Position numbers and translations under genes: made by a program. Positions 7,905 to 17,465 of a stretch of 42,878 nucleotides of DNA are shown here, piece after piece (position 1 is the first letter of the stretch; the number at the start of each line of letters is the position of its first letter). The stretch comes from CAADGU01 sp964581605 (lineage in GTDB: Bacteria; Chloroflexota; Anaerolineae; Promineifilales; Promineifilaceae). The notes beneath the pieces are model-generated. The model searched no databases, was not told the DNA's origin, and worked only from the letters and a program-made list of their open reading frames with translations. The stretch spans positions 1-42,878 of the forward strand of contig CAZOPF010000047.1 in assembly GCA_964581605.1 (NCBI GenBank). The letters run 5' to 3'.

Positions 7905-8630
7905 GGTAGCCATCTCCGGCGAGGCACGGAAGACATAACCCAACCCTCGTTCTGAAGTAATATACCGGGGGCGCGACTTGTCCTTGTCTTCAATTTTGCG
8001 GCGTAGGCGGTGCAAATGTACATGCAGGCGGTCTTCAAAAGCCGGTTCATGCGGCCACAGGCGGCGCAAGATAAAGTCGGTGTTAACGATATTCCCGGCA
8101 GCCCGCATCAGGATGAACAACAATTTGGTCTCGGTGGGGGTGAGCAAAACGGGTTGGCCGTATACCAGTGCCTGCCGGCCAGGAAAATCAATGTTTAATC
8201 GCTCATCTACACGGGTTACCGCGTCCAGATCATAGGCAAAAGTACCCATCCGCCGCAAAACACCCTTCACCCGCGCCACCAGTTCTCCTGGTTTGAACGG
8301 TTTGATCAGGTAATCTTCGGCATGTTCCTCCAGCCCCTGAACGACGGTTTCTTCCTCGTTCACGGCCGTCAGCATCACCACCGGCACATCACTAAACTGA
8401 TGCAGGTTATAACAAAACTCAAAACCACTCATACCTGGCGGCATATGAATATCTACAATCGCCAGATGTGGCAGCCCTTTTTCCGCCAGATGCGCCAGCG
8501 CTATCTCGCCGGATTGTGCCGTACTGACACGAAACCCGGCCTGCGTCAACGCATGTTGCACAATACGCAGGTTGAAGGGATCATCATCTACTGCCAAAAT
8601 CTTGGCCCCCATAGCCACAGGATCACTCAT
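7899..8630 (-). CDS. Response regulator, REC plus winged helix (OmpR type), copy 2
   Basis: 243 residues from the ATG at 8630. The receiver domain (about 10-125) has the acidic pair in LAVDDDPFN, phosphoacceptor Asp in LAIVDIHMPPG, the Thr in VVMLTAV and Lys in LIKPFKPGE. The C-terminal winged helix has LTPTETKLLFILMRAAGN and RLHVHLHRLRRKIEDKDKSRPRYITSERGLGYVF. It is a DNA-binding regulator. Its ATG lies inside the last codons of the upstream paralogue (8-base overlap), which indicates translational coupling. A GTG at 8639 is also in frame. The insert GLPHLAIVDIHMPPGMSGFEFC is nearly shared with the paralogue, so the two arose by tandem duplication. Confidence 0.93.
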   Translation of the reverse strand: MSDPVAMGAKILAVDDDPFNLRIVQHALTQAGFRVSTAQSGEIALAHLAEKGLPHLAIVDIHMPPGMSGFEFCYNLHQFSDVPVVMLTAVNEEETVVQGLEEHAEDYLIKPFKPGELVARVKGVLRRMGTFAYDLDAVTRVDERLNIDFPGRQALVYGQPVLLTPTETKLLFILMRAAGNIVNTDFILRRLWPHEPAFEDRLHVHLHRLRRKIEDKDKSRPRYITSERGLGYVFRASPEMATP

Positions 8631-9360
8631 GTTTTGCACCCTCGTAAGTAAAAATATACCCCTTATTGCGCCGGGAAACGATGTACTGAGGTTCAGTGGG
8701 CAGCAACTCTATTTTGTTACGCAAACGATGAACATAAACACGCAGCCGGTCTTCATGCGCTTTCGGCACATCTTCCGGCCATAACCGGCGAATAAGATAA
8801 TTGGTTGTTACCAGCCGTCCGGCCATACGCATCAGCAAATATAACAACTTGGTTTCTGTGGGCGTGAGCATAACCGTTTCTTGCCGCACCAAAGCTTCGC
8901 CACGGACAAAATTGACTGCCAGGTTGTTATCAGCACGGGTATAGCTTTCCAGGGGCAGCGCAAAGTCGCCCAGTCGGTGTAGCACCCGGCGCACGCGGGC
9001 GGCTAACTCCCCCTGGCTAACCGGTTTTTTGATGTAATCTTCAGCATAATCTTCAATAGCCTGAATGATAACGTCTTCATCGTCTACGGCCGTGAGCATA
9101 ATTACCGGCACATCACAAAACTGGTGCATCTTGTCACAAAACTCAAAACCATCCATACCGCCAGGCATGTTAATGTCTACCAGCGCCAGATGCGGCAACC
9201 CCATCTGTTCCATCACGGCCAGCGCCTCCTCGCCCGACTTAGCCGTCAGCACCTGAAAACCGGCATCCAACAAATAGCGTTCAGCGGTATACAAAGAAGT
9301 ATCGCTATCATCAACAACCAGAATACGGGAAGGGGAAGAAACAGAAGCCAGATGTGTCAT
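8623..9360 (-). CDS. Response regulator, REC plus winged helix (OmpR type), copy 1
   Basis: 245 residues from the ATG at 9360; a TTG one codon upstream is ignored. The receiver has ILVVDDSDTS, phosphoacceptor Asp in LALVDINMPGG, VIMLTAVDDED and IKKPVSQGE. The effector domain has LTPTETKLLYLLMRMAGRLVT and RLRVYVHRLRNKIELLPTEPQYIVSRRNKGYIF. It is clearly paralogous to the downstream copy along its full length; differences concentrate in the alpha4-beta5-alpha5 face and recognition helix, so partner and target may have diverged. No histidine kinase is adjacent on this strand; the orphan kinase at 5265 is the nearest. Confidence 0.93.
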   Translation of the reverse strand: MTHLASVSSPSRILVVDDSDTSLYTAERYLLDAGFQVLTAKSGEEALAVMEQMGLPHLALVDINMPGGMDGFEFCDKMHQFCDVPVIMLTAVDDEDVIIQAIEDYAEDYIKKPVSQGELAARVRRVLHRLGDFALPLESYTRADNNLAVNFVRGEALVRQETVMLTPTETKLLYLLMRMAGRLVTTNYLIRRLWPEDVPKAHEDRLRVYVHRLRNKIELLPTEPQYIVSRRNKGYIFTYEGAKHE

Positions 9361-9425
9361 CAATCGTTCGTACAGTTAGTGCCACCGTTATGATGATTTT
9401 TTACTTCTAATCATGTGGCCTGCCA

Positions 9426-9454
9426 ATTGTAACAGACCTGTTCCAGTGGCTCAA
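9426..9454 (-). promoter_or_regulatory. Predicted sigma-70-like promoter for the response-regulator pair
   Basis: On the minus strand TTGAGC (9454-9449), 17 bases, TACAAT (9431-9426). Start point near 9419, about 60 bases before the ATG at 9360. Confidence 0.4.
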
Positions 9455-9527
9455 CCATATACAGATGACGGGGCGCTTTCCCGTCACTTAACAACAAAAA
9501 AAGGCTTCCTATCGTACTAATTTACAG

Positions 9528-9556
9528 TTGAGGTGTAGACCCCCATCCTGTATCAT
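9528..9556 (+). promoter_or_regulatory. Predicted promoter for the ATP-grasp gene
   Basis: TTGAGG (9528-9533), 17-base spacer, TATCAT (9551-9556). The predicted start near 9563 leaves a 147-base untranslated leader. Confidence 0.35.
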
Positions 9557-9709
9557 AAACCATGCTCAACAGCGCTGGGTGAGCCAAAAACGAAAGCAGG
9601 TTGTTAATAGATGAGAGGTTGCAAATTTTAGAGAAACCATACTCGATCTTTCAGCTTGCAGATTTACAATAAACCTTACTTACCAATCAAATTTTGAAGG
9701 AGATTTCTG

Positions 9710-10891
9710 ATGGATTATTACGAAAATTTGCAGATTAACGGGCACCCCCCTCAACGTCGCTCACGCAAACCCCCCTGGCGCATTGCCCTGACGACCAATC
9801 TCAAGAGCCAGATGTATTGGCAGCCGGGACTGCCGTCCGATGCGGGCGCGGAATTTGACGCCCGTGAAACGGTGGAATCTATCGCCGCCGCGTTGGAAGC
9901 CGATGGCCATTTTGTGCATATTTGTATGGCCGACCATACCCTACCTGAAACTTTTATCAACTTACGTCCCCATTTTGTCTTCAACATTGCCGAAGGCATG
10001 GGCGGCGATGCCCGCGAAGCGCATGTGCCCGCCCTGTGTGAACTGATGGGCATTCCGTACACCGCTTCTCGGGTGCTGACCAATGCTCTTTCGCTGGACA
10101 AAACCCAGACTAAGCGCATCTGGCAAAGCATGGGGTTGCCCACCGCGCACTTTCAAGAATTTACCAGCAGCGACCAGCATGTTGACCCGGCGTTGGCTTA
10201 TCCGATGTTTGTGAAACCGGCCCGCGAGGGCACGGGCATGGGCATGGGGACTGAGTCTATTGTGACAAATGAGGCCGACCTGCGAACGCGGGTGGCCTGG
10301 GTGATTGAAACATATAAACAACCGGCGCTGGTGGAAGAGTTGCTCACCGGCCGTGAATTTACGGTAGGGTATATTGGTAATCCCGGTTTCCCAGGGGGGC
10401 GGACACGGCCGTATCTCTACAACTTCGAGGGCTACCATTTCTTCCCGGTATTGGAAATTGACGCCAGCCGTAGCGTCACCCCCGGTGTGTACGGGCACGC
10501 CGCTAAAGCGTTGGAACTGGACGAGCACGGCGCCCCAGCTTATCTCTGCCCGGCTGACATTTCTGCCAAGTTGCGCGACCAGCTGTACCAACTCACCCGG
10601 CAGGCGGCCGAGGCTATCGGCGCATGTGATGTTTCGCGCATCGATTTCCGTCTGAATGCGGCCGGTCAACCAATGCTGCTAGAAATTAACACCTTGCCAG
10701 GGTTGAACCCGGCGGTAAGTGATGTGTGCATTATGGCCCGCGCCGAGGGGATGCCCTACCAGGTACTCATCACCGAGATTTTGTATCTGGCGGCCGAACG
10801 CTTTAATTTGCCACGCCCGACCATTCAACAATTGGCAGACACGGCCGTTGCCGAACCTGCCCTCCTTCTGCCACGGGCCAGCTCCCTCTAA
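9710..10891 (+). CDS. ATP-grasp ligase, D-alanine--D-alanine ligase-like
   Basis: 393 residues; AAGGAG lies seven bases before the ATG. The central region has Ddl/ATP-grasp motifs: YPMFVKPAREGTGMGM (ATP-lysine), ALVEELLTGREFTVGYIG, then RIDFRLN and the metal/substrate motif LLEINTLPGLNP. The N-terminal part (IALTTNLKS, HFVFNIAEGMGGDAREAHVPALCELMGIPYT) is Ddl-like but about 30 residues longer than in typical Ddl, and the extra segment is basic and proline-rich. It could be a true Ddl, but the adjacent lysine 2,3-aminomutase gene suggests ligation of a different amino acid, perhaps beta-lysine. No mur/fts gene is nearby, which also argues against a housekeeping role. Confidence 0.85.
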   Translation: MDYYENLQINGHPPQRRSRKPPWRIALTTNLKSQMYWQPGLPSDAGAEFDARETVESIAAALEADGHFVHICMADHTLPETFINLRPHFVFNIAEGMGGDAREAHVPALCELMGIPYTASRVLTNALSLDKTQTKRIWQSMGLPTAHFQEFTSSDQHVDPALAYPMFVKPAREGTGMGMGTESIVTNEADLRTRVAWVIETYKQPALVEELLTGREFTVGYIGNPGFPGGRTRPYLYNFEGYHFFPVLEIDASRSVTPGVYGHAAKALELDEHGAPAYLCPADISAKLRDQLYQLTRQAAEAIGACDVSRIDFRLNAAGQPMLLEINTLPGLNPAVSDVCIMARAEGMPYQVLITEILYLAAERFNLPRPTIQQLADTAVAEPALLLPRASSL

Positions 10892-10902
10892 CACACGCGA
10901 AC

Positions 10903-10957
10903 GTTTGTAGTAGGCGATTCATCCCCCTTTACCGGCGCTCAAACGCCTACTACAAAC
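10903..10957. repeat. Inverted repeat GTTTGTAGTAGGCG
   Basis: Perfect 14-base arms, 10903-10916 and 10944-10957, separated by 27 bases. It follows the ATP-grasp stop by 12 bases and has no T-run. It could protect the 3' end of the mRNA; the structure resembles the other intergenic palindromes but is not tandem. Confidence 0.65.
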
Positions 10958-11010
10958 CCTTTTGCCACCCGGTACTAATGCCACCGCGCCCTGATTGGGG
11001 GATAATGGAG

Positions 11011-11038
11011 TAAGCAGTCTGTTAATTTGAACTGCTTA
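11011..11038. promoter_or_regulatory. Dyad TAAGCAGT-N12-ACTGCTTA upstream of the aminomutase gene
   Basis: Perfect 8-base inverted repeat; the right arm leads into TATACT (11037-11042), a possible -10 element. It has the size and symmetry of a repressor operator. The binding protein is unknown. Confidence 0.35.
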
Positions 11039-11105
11039 TACTGGTTGTGGCCGGTTTCTGACCGTGCCACCGCTGGAATCCAACCACTATTGACGAGGAC
11101 TAACT

Positions 11106-12494
<1,389 letters not shown>

Positions 12495-12562
12495 ACCAAC
12501 CTGCACAGGCTCTGCCTCCTTTGCTTATCCCTACTGACTTTTCTGAATTAATCAACCTTCCG

Positions 12563-12610
12563 AACCAGAAGTTCAACTTTTTCTGATAAAAGTTGAACTT
12601 CTTTCGGTTT
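12563..12610. repeat. Palindrome AACCAGAAGTTCAACTTTT ... mirrored
   Basis: AGAAGTTCAACTTTT pairs with AAAAGTTGAACTTCT around TCTGAT, extended by AACC/GGTT on the outside. It shares the 11-base core GTTCAACTTTT with the element at 6727-6780. Located between kamA and the antiporter gene; no clear terminator T-run outside the stem. Confidence 0.7.
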
Positions 12611-12710
12611 AGGTGGCTATGGTTAGGAAAGTGAGGATGAAAGGGACACTTATTAGATTTTTGAATGGTCCATAATATAGAGGTTCATGCAATAAGTAGG
12701 ATGAAACATT

Positions 12711-14021
12711 ATGTCAAATCACGAGTTATCGATCCTGTTATTCTTGCAATTGGGCGTCATCCTCATTGCCGTCAGGCTTGTCGGCCTATTGGCAATAAAA
12801 GTGGGGCAGCCCCAGGTTGTTGGCGAAATGATTGCTGGCGTGGTGCTTGGCCCGTCACTGTTCGGCGCCATTTTGCCAGATCTGCAAATGTCCCTTTTTC
12901 CCAAAGAATCAGTTTCTATCTTGTATGCTATCAGCCAGGTGGGATTAGTGCTCTATATGTTCTTGATCGGTACTGAATTCAGCGTCGGCTTGATAAGCAA
13001 TCGCCTGAAAAGCGCCGCTATGGTTTCAGCAGCGGGCATTATCACGCCGTTTATTTTAGGTGGATTAGTCGCATTGCTTATGATACAGAATCATGACCTG
13101 TTTTCCCCCCAGGTGCTACCTTGGGAAGCGATGCTATTTACCGGGGCGGCTATGTCAATAACTGCCTTCCCCATGTTGGCCCGCATTATTTATGAGCGTG
13201 GGCTGTCGGGCACAGCATTAGGTACATTGGCGTTGGCTGCCGGTTCCATTGACGATGCCGCAGCCTGGTGTTTATTGGCAGTGGTGTTGGCCAGTTTCAG
13301 CGGTGATCCGATGATTGCCATATTGGCTATTGGCGGGGGCATTGTGTATGCGTTTGTTGTTTTAGGGCCGGCGCGGCGGCTTTTAGTGCGCCTGGAACCT
13401 ATTGCTGAAAAACAGCAAGGTGTCAATGGGCCACTGTTGGCTTTTATTTTGTTACTGCTTATGTTGGGCGCATGGTTTACGGATGCGGTGGGTATTTATG
13501 CGGTTTTTGGCGCATTTATCCTGGGCATAGCTATGCCGCGCGGCCGTATTACCCATGACTTGAACAAATTGTTGGAACCGATCACGACGAATTTTTTGCT
13601 GCCGCTGTTTTTTATCTATTCTGGTTTGAATACACAGTTGGGGCTGGTCGTGACGCCAGCATTATGGGGCATAACTCTGTTAGTGGTGTTGGCCGCTATT
13701 TTGGGCAAAGGTATAGCATGTTGGGGGGCTGCCCGTTTAAGCGGAGAAAATAATCGGGAAGCAATGGCGATTGGCACACTAATGAATGCACGCGGACTGA
13801 TGGAATTGATCTTGCTGAACATCGGGTTGCAGCGAGGGGTAATTACGCCCACAATGTTCACTATTATGGTTATTATGGCTGTGGTGACAACATTGATGGC
13901 TTCGCCTATTTTTGAACTGGTCTATCGGCGAATGGATTATGCACGGAATACGGCAACGGCCGTATTACTCACGCCGGCCACCATGCCCATCCATGAATCG
14001 CAGATTGAAGACCCGGCTTGA
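12711..14021 (+). CDS. Cation:proton antiporter, CPA2 family
   Basis: 436 residues, about 12 hydrophobic helices. The motifs fit CPA2 (KefB/GerN/NapA type): VGEMIAGVVLGPS, MFLIGTEFS, GAAMSITAFPMLARIIYERG and the paired aspartates in AAGSIDDAAAW (ion-binding site). No C-terminal RCK/TrkA-N domain is fused, so it lacks the KefB-type regulatory tail. It likely exchanges Na or K for protons across the inner membrane. The ATG at 12711 has a weak AGGATG upstream. ACGGCCGT is almost absent from the gene and it reads as less GC-rich than its neighbours. Confidence 0.9.
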   Translation: MSNHELSILLFLQLGVILIAVRLVGLLAIKVGQPQVVGEMIAGVVLGPSLFGAILPDLQMSLFPKESVSILYAISQVGLVLYMFLIGTEFSVGLISNRLKSAAMVSAAGIITPFILGGLVALLMIQNHDLFSPQVLPWEAMLFTGAAMSITAFPMLARIIYERGLSGTALGTLALAAGSIDDAAAWCLLAVVLASFSGDPMIAILAIGGGIVYAFVVLGPARRLLVRLEPIAEKQQGVNGPLLAFILLLLMLGAWFTDAVGIYAVFGAFILGIAMPRGRITHDLNKLLEPITTNFLLPLFFIYSGLNTQLGLVVTPALWGITLLVVLAAILGKGIACWGAARLSGENNREAMAIGTLMNARGLMELILLNIGLQRGVITPTMFTIMVIMAVVTTLMASPIFELVYRRMDYARNTATAVLLTPATMPIHESQIEDPA

Positions 14022-14048
14022 TATGATAAAGATCGGCCAGGTAGAAAA

Positions 14049-14085
14049 AGAGAGGGCAGGTTTGTAACCTGCCCTCTCTTTTTTT
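14049..14085. terminator. Bidirectional intrinsic terminator
   Basis: GAGAGGGCAGGTT (14050-14062) pairs with AACCTGCCCTCTC (14066-14078), three-base loop, followed by seven T on the plus strand and preceded by five A, so it serves both the antiporter and the convergent CBM48 gene. Confidence 0.9.
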
Positions 14086-14105
14086 ACGTTTACAATGAGC
14101 TGCTT

Positions 14106-14405
14106 TTAGTTTTCAGAGAAGGTGAAGATGACGCTATTTTCGCTGCCGTGTTCGTTCGGCCAGTAAGCGTCAGCAGCGTTGTCATTCAGCCAGTTTTGCC
14201 CATCCACCAGATAGCGGAATTGGTAACGGCCGTCTTTTGGCAAACGTATCTTCGTGCGGAAGGGGCCATTTTTAGCCGGTTTCATGGCTATCGGCGTCCA
14301 GCCATTGAACTCGCCAACCAATGCCACTTCTTGGGCATTGATGTTGTCCACTTCAAAGGTGACTTCGCACTCTTCACTTGTTTTGAAAAACTTCTTCTTA
14401 ACCAT
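14106..14405 (-). CDS. Small CBM48/AMPK glycogen-binding-domain protein
   Basis: 99 residues from the ATG at 14405, with GGAGGT seven bases upstream; five extra in-frame residues upstream are rejected for that reason. The whole protein is one early-set/CBM48 domain: VTFEVDNINAQEVALVGEFNGW, then GPFRTKIRLPKDGRYQFRYLVDGQNWLNDNAADAYWPNEHGSENSVI. The family binds alpha-glucan (glycogen, starch), usually as part of branching enzymes; here it stands alone without a catalytic domain. The conserved FNGW and YQFRYLVDG features are intact. It follows the M3 peptidase on the same strand but a terminator separates them. A role in glycogen granule binding is inference. Confidence 0.85.
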   Translation of the reverse strand: MVKKKFFKTSEECEVTFEVDNINAQEVALVGEFNGWTPIAMKPAKNGPFRTKIRLPKDGRYQFRYLVDGQNWLNDNAADAYWPNEHGSENSVIFTFSEN

Positions 14406-14423
14406 TTGTAATACCTCCAATCA

Positions 14424-14459
14424 TAGAAAAAGCCGCCCATAGGGGAGCGGCTCTTTTTT
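14424..14459. terminator. Terminator between the M3 peptidase and CBM48 genes
   Basis: AGCCGC (14431-14436) and GCGGCT (14447-14452) form the stem, with runs of T in both directions (14454-14459 on plus; AAAAA at 14427-14431 read as T on minus). It ends the minus-strand peptidase transcript. Confidence 0.7.
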
Positions 14460-14566
14460 CAACAACATTCCTGGCCTAAAAATTTGCCAGGGCTGGGCAC
14501 ATTATAAGGATATTGGTTGATATGTCAACTATTTAACTGAAAGATTAAAGGAAGATGATTACCGGC

Positions 14567-16042
14567 TCATGCCACAAAACTACGTATCAACGCTTCCGGG
14601 TTTAGCCCGGCTTCTCCAAGAAAAACAGATATATGTTCGGCAGCCGGTTGGCCTTTATGCCAAAGTGAGCGCAAGAATGCACCTGTTTCTTCAGAAAGCA
14701 CCCATTCCTTGCCTACTTGTGCTTCCAGCCAGACCATCATTTGCGCGGTTAACATCCAGGCACAAAAGTATTGTGCATTGTAGAACCCATCATCCACATC
14801 TAACAAATAATACGCGGGGGAGATATTGAGGCCGAGGTGTTCCTGGAGAACGGCCGCATAAAACCGCGCGGGATCAGCCAATCCTGTGTATAGTTGGTTT
14901 TCATACAGCACTTTGGCCGCACAACGCCGGGCAAATAGCAAGCGCGTAAAGCGCATGTAATCTACATACATGCTGTAATCAGCCGGGCCCAATATCTCTC
15001 TTAGCCAAATCGGGTTGGCCGGGAGTTGCTCGAATAAAAAGGCAAATGTTTCCCCTACCGAATTATCGCCCAGGTAACGAGTTGCAAATGACAGGTGAGC
15101 GGGAATGTGACGGCCGTGTAAAGCGTGCCCCAGTTCATGGAACACCGCTTTGAAATCTTGATGCCCACCCATTGGGTTGACCACCAACTTGATGTCATCC
15201 GGTACCTGCACAAAGGCGCAAAATGGCCGCGGTGACTTACCTTCTCTTGCCTCCAGATCAATCTCTAAACCGGCTGTCTCTGCCAGCGGAAAACCCAGCA
15301 TACGGGCGGTCTCGTAAAGGGCCGTTTGCAGCCTCTCGGCCGGAAACAAGCTATCAAATTGACTACCGCGCAGCAGGTAAAACATGTCGGCTGCATCTGG
15401 TTGCGGGGCGCCCAATATAAACTGGCTCCAATGGGAAAGGGCGCGGAAGTAGGGCACGGCCGTTTCTCGCAAAAACGTTTGCGCCATTAGTTCCAGGTTT
15501 TCTAATTGCAGGCCACACAGTTCATTACACAATGCATGATAAGTGGCAAAACCCAAGCGGCCGACTTCAGCATTCACATGTTGCCACCGTTCTTGCAGCA
15601 TCCGGTTGTTTTTAGCCACCAGTTCACTGCGCCCCGCGTACAAAAACCGCCGCCGCGCCGGGTCTACTTCTGTGCCTAGTAACCGGGTTGTGGCAAAAAA
15701 GGGTAACAATTCCCCATCCCAGGGCAGTACGGCCGTGCCCAACTGTTGCCCAAACGCTTCATCACAGGGCAAAGAAACCTGCCGTAAATAGCGCAAAGCG
15801 GCAAAGGCTGCCAATGAGCGATACACACTGTCAGAATGTGAACGAGATGTTTTGATGAGTTCCCGCACCACACCCGCCGAGAACAGGTCGGTATATTCCT
15901 CATAAATGGTCGCTAATTCCACTTCGGCCGCCAGACCAGCCTGCGCCCGATACTGTGCCGAAACTTCTGCCTGCCAGAAAACCTCGGCCCGGCGTTGGTA
16001 ATCGGCCACGTCCACCGCAGTTGTTACCGGCATTGTCCACAT
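14567..16042 (-). CDS. M3 family metallopeptidase (oligoendopeptidase-like)
   Basis: 491 residues, shorter than classical PepF (about 600). The zinc motif HELGHALHG has H302, E303 and H306, and the third ligand is probably E331 in GETFAFLFEQL. There is no signal peptide, so it should act on cytoplasmic peptides of roughly 5-20 residues. The ATG at 16042 follows the stop of the exporter gene without any gap, and GGGAGG lies six bases upstream, so the two genes form an operon. With an upstream nine-codon ORF and an exporter this could be a maturation or clean-up peptidase for a small peptide. That is inference; general peptide turnover is equally possible. Confidence 0.88.
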   Translation of the reverse strand: MWTMPVTTAVDVADYQRRAEVFWQAEVSAQYRAQAGLAAEVELATIYEEYTDLFSAGVVRELIKTSRSHSDSVYRSLAAFAALRYLRQVSLPCDEAFGQQLGTAVLPWDGELLPFFATTRLLGTEVDPARRRFLYAGRSELVAKNNRMLQERWQHVNAEVGRLGFATYHALCNELCGLQLENLELMAQTFLRETAVPYFRALSHWSQFILGAPQPDAADMFYLLRGSQFDSLFPAERLQTALYETARMLGFPLAETAGLEIDLEAREGKSPRPFCAFVQVPDDIKLVVNPMGGHQDFKAVFHELGHALHGRHIPAHLSFATRYLGDNSVGETFAFLFEQLPANPIWLREILGPADYSMYVDYMRFTRLLFARRCAAKVLYENQLYTGLADPARFYAAVLQEHLGLNISPAYYLLDVDDGFYNAQYFCAWMLTAQMMVWLEAQVGKEWVLSEETGAFLRSLWHKGQPAAEHISVFLGEAGLNPEALIRSFVA

Positions 16043-17326
16043 TTATGCCTCCCGAAATGTTTTCCAGGCTAATGCAGCTAATCCAGCACCTACCAAAACC
16101 AACGACCACACGATTAACATTTGGCCCACACCAAACCGATCCACCAAACCGGCCAGACTGGCACCCGCAGCCATTGCCACACTGCTGACCACCATAATCA
16201 CGCTAAACACACGGCCGATCATCGGTCGTGGCGTATTCTCCTGTACAATGGTACGTATGCCCACAAAGACGGCCGCATTGCAGGCAGCACCCAAGAAGAA
16301 GAACGGCAGCGAAACAGCCATCAGGAGTATAGTTTCCGCCTCGTACCGTGTGGTTAACCATAAAGGTGCCAGCACGGCTAAAAATTGGCCCACCCCCATG
16401 CCAATGACGCCGCCGGCCAATAAACGGCCGCGAGGTACATCGGCCGCGTACCGGGCTAAAATATAAGCGCCAAAAGCAATACCTAGCCCAAAAACTCCTT
16501 CCAGCAAACCAAAACCAAAAGCGCCCACAGCCAGTACATTCTGGGCAAATATCAGCAATAACGCCTGGGTAGCACCCACCGCTAAAGGCGCTATCAAACT
16601 GAGCAAGACTGTTCCCTTCAGGATGGGAATGATCCAAATATGCCCAAAACCAGCACGAATATCTGCCAATACATGGGGTTTAGAAGTGGCTGCTTTTTCT
16701 TCTGGTTGAGGTAAACGCATCAGACCAATGAACAAAGCGGATATCAGAAATGTTATGCCATCTATTACAAAAGCACTTTGTATGCCAACCCATTCCACCA
16801 TCAGGCCGGCCACAGCAAAACCAATAAATCCAACCAGCGTCATCGTGGATTGATCCAGAGAGTTAGCAGCCACCAACTGCCCTTCGCCTACTGTTTCAGG
16901 AATAGTGGCAATCTTGGCCGGCAAGAAAAACTGCTTTACTGCCGCAATAATAAAGCTCAAACTATAGAGCACAACCAGTTGTGCTGTGATGGTGACAGGC
17001 AGCAAGGGTATAAAAAGGATAGCAAAAACAAAGAGTGCCCGCAGGATATCTGCCCAAATCATGGTGCGCTGACGATTCCAATGATCCGCCATCGCCCCGG
17101 CAAACAGGCCAAAAATGAGTGCGGCCAATGTTTGTGTGAGAAATGCTAAACCTAACTGAACGGCCGAACCGGTAATAGCATAAACCAGGATGGGAATGGC
17201 AATTTCAGTAAATTTATCGCCGAACGTAGAGATGGCTTGCCCAAGCCACAGGAGGCGAAAATTACGAGAGGCTAATATATGCCGTTTTGAATTAATAGTT
17301 TCAGATGGTGAAAGGGCGCTGCTCAT
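16043..17326 (-). CDS. MFS transporter, MFS_3/EntS-like exporter
   Basis: 427 residues with about 12 transmembrane helices in two bundles of six. It starts ILASRNFRLLWLGQAISTFGDKFTEIAIPILVY and has the loop 2-3 motif GAMADHWNRQRTMIWADILRA, both typical for the EntS/MFS_3 group of drug and siderophore exporters. No C-terminal domain. The ATG at 17326 is preceded by AGGGGAG. The gene lies after the MKNGYGWAG mini-ORF on the same strand and directly abuts the M3 peptidase. Substrate unknown; export of a peptide or small molecule is plausible from context, not from residues. Confidence 0.88.
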   Translation of the reverse strand: MSSALSPSETINSKRHILASRNFRLLWLGQAISTFGDKFTEIAIPILVYAITGSAVQLGLAFLTQTLAALIFGLFAGAMADHWNRQRTMIWADILRALFVFAILFIPLLPVTITAQLVVLYSLSFIIAAVKQFFLPAKIATIPETVGEGQLVAANSLDQSTMTLVGFIGFAVAGLMVEWVGIQSAFVIDGITFLISALFIGLMRLPQPEEKAATSKPHVLADIRAGFGHIWIIPILKGTVLLSLIAPLAVGATQALLLIFAQNVLAVGAFGFGLLEGVFGLGIAFGAYILARYAADVPRGRLLAGGVIGMGVGQFLAVLAPLWLTTRYEAETILLMAVSLPFFFLGAACNAAVFVGIRTIVQENTPRPMIGRVFSVIMVVSSVAMAAGASLAGLVDRFGVGQMLIVWSLVLVGAGLAALAWKTFREA

Positions 17327-17378
17327 GTGCTCATCTCCCCTATTTTTGTTCCCCCACGCATATGTGAGTATGGAAGTA

Positions 17379-17410
17379 AAGGATTACGGCCGCTAACGGC
17401 CGTAATCCTT
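17379..17410. terminator. Perfect 14-bp hairpin downstream of the mini-ORF
   Basis: AAGGATTACGGCCG (17379-17392), loop CTAA, CGGCCGTAATCCTT (17397-17410). It lies between the mini-ORF stop and the MFS gene on the minus strand. No T-run follows, so it could be a processing stem that sets the ratio of mini-ORF to exporter mRNA rather than a full terminator. Confidence 0.55.
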
Positions 17411-17435
17411 ACCGGATTAGTTGCCTAACCCAAAA

Positions 17436-17465
17436 CTAACCTGCCCAACCATAACCGTTTTTCAT
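17436..17465 (-). CDS. Nine-residue mini-ORF MKNGYGWAG
   Basis: ATG at 17465-17463, then AAA AAC GGT TAT GGT TGG GCA GGT and TAG at 17438-17436. A strong ribosome-binding site GAAGGAG (17480-17474) lies eight bases upstream. The encoded NGYGWAG is nearly identical to the repeat unit in the tail of the divergent subtilase (GYGWNG, with one SYGWAG copy). The start regions also look alike: AGGAG, TAG, ATCATGAA in both. Interpretations: a minimal peptide precursor or signal, a leader peptide controlling the exporter, or the stump of a duplicated gene with nearly all its body deleted. Translation is not demonstrated; the match plus ribosome-binding site is what supports it. Confidence 0.5.
   Translation of the reverse strand: MKNGYGWAG

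Larger units (their letters stand above)
9361..9709. other. Divergent intergenic region (349 bases)
   Basis: Separates the minus-strand response regulators from the plus-strand ATP-grasp gene. It holds a predicted promoter on each strand and an A-rich stretch at 9490-9502. I see no open reading frame of note, no STRR-type palindrome and no structured RNA I can name. The plus-strand leader (about 145 bases) is long. Confidence 0.5.

Noticed and set aside
9962..10669. Minus-strand open frame opposite the ATP-grasp gene
   Set aside because: Antisense shadow with no ribosome-binding site and no family resemblance.
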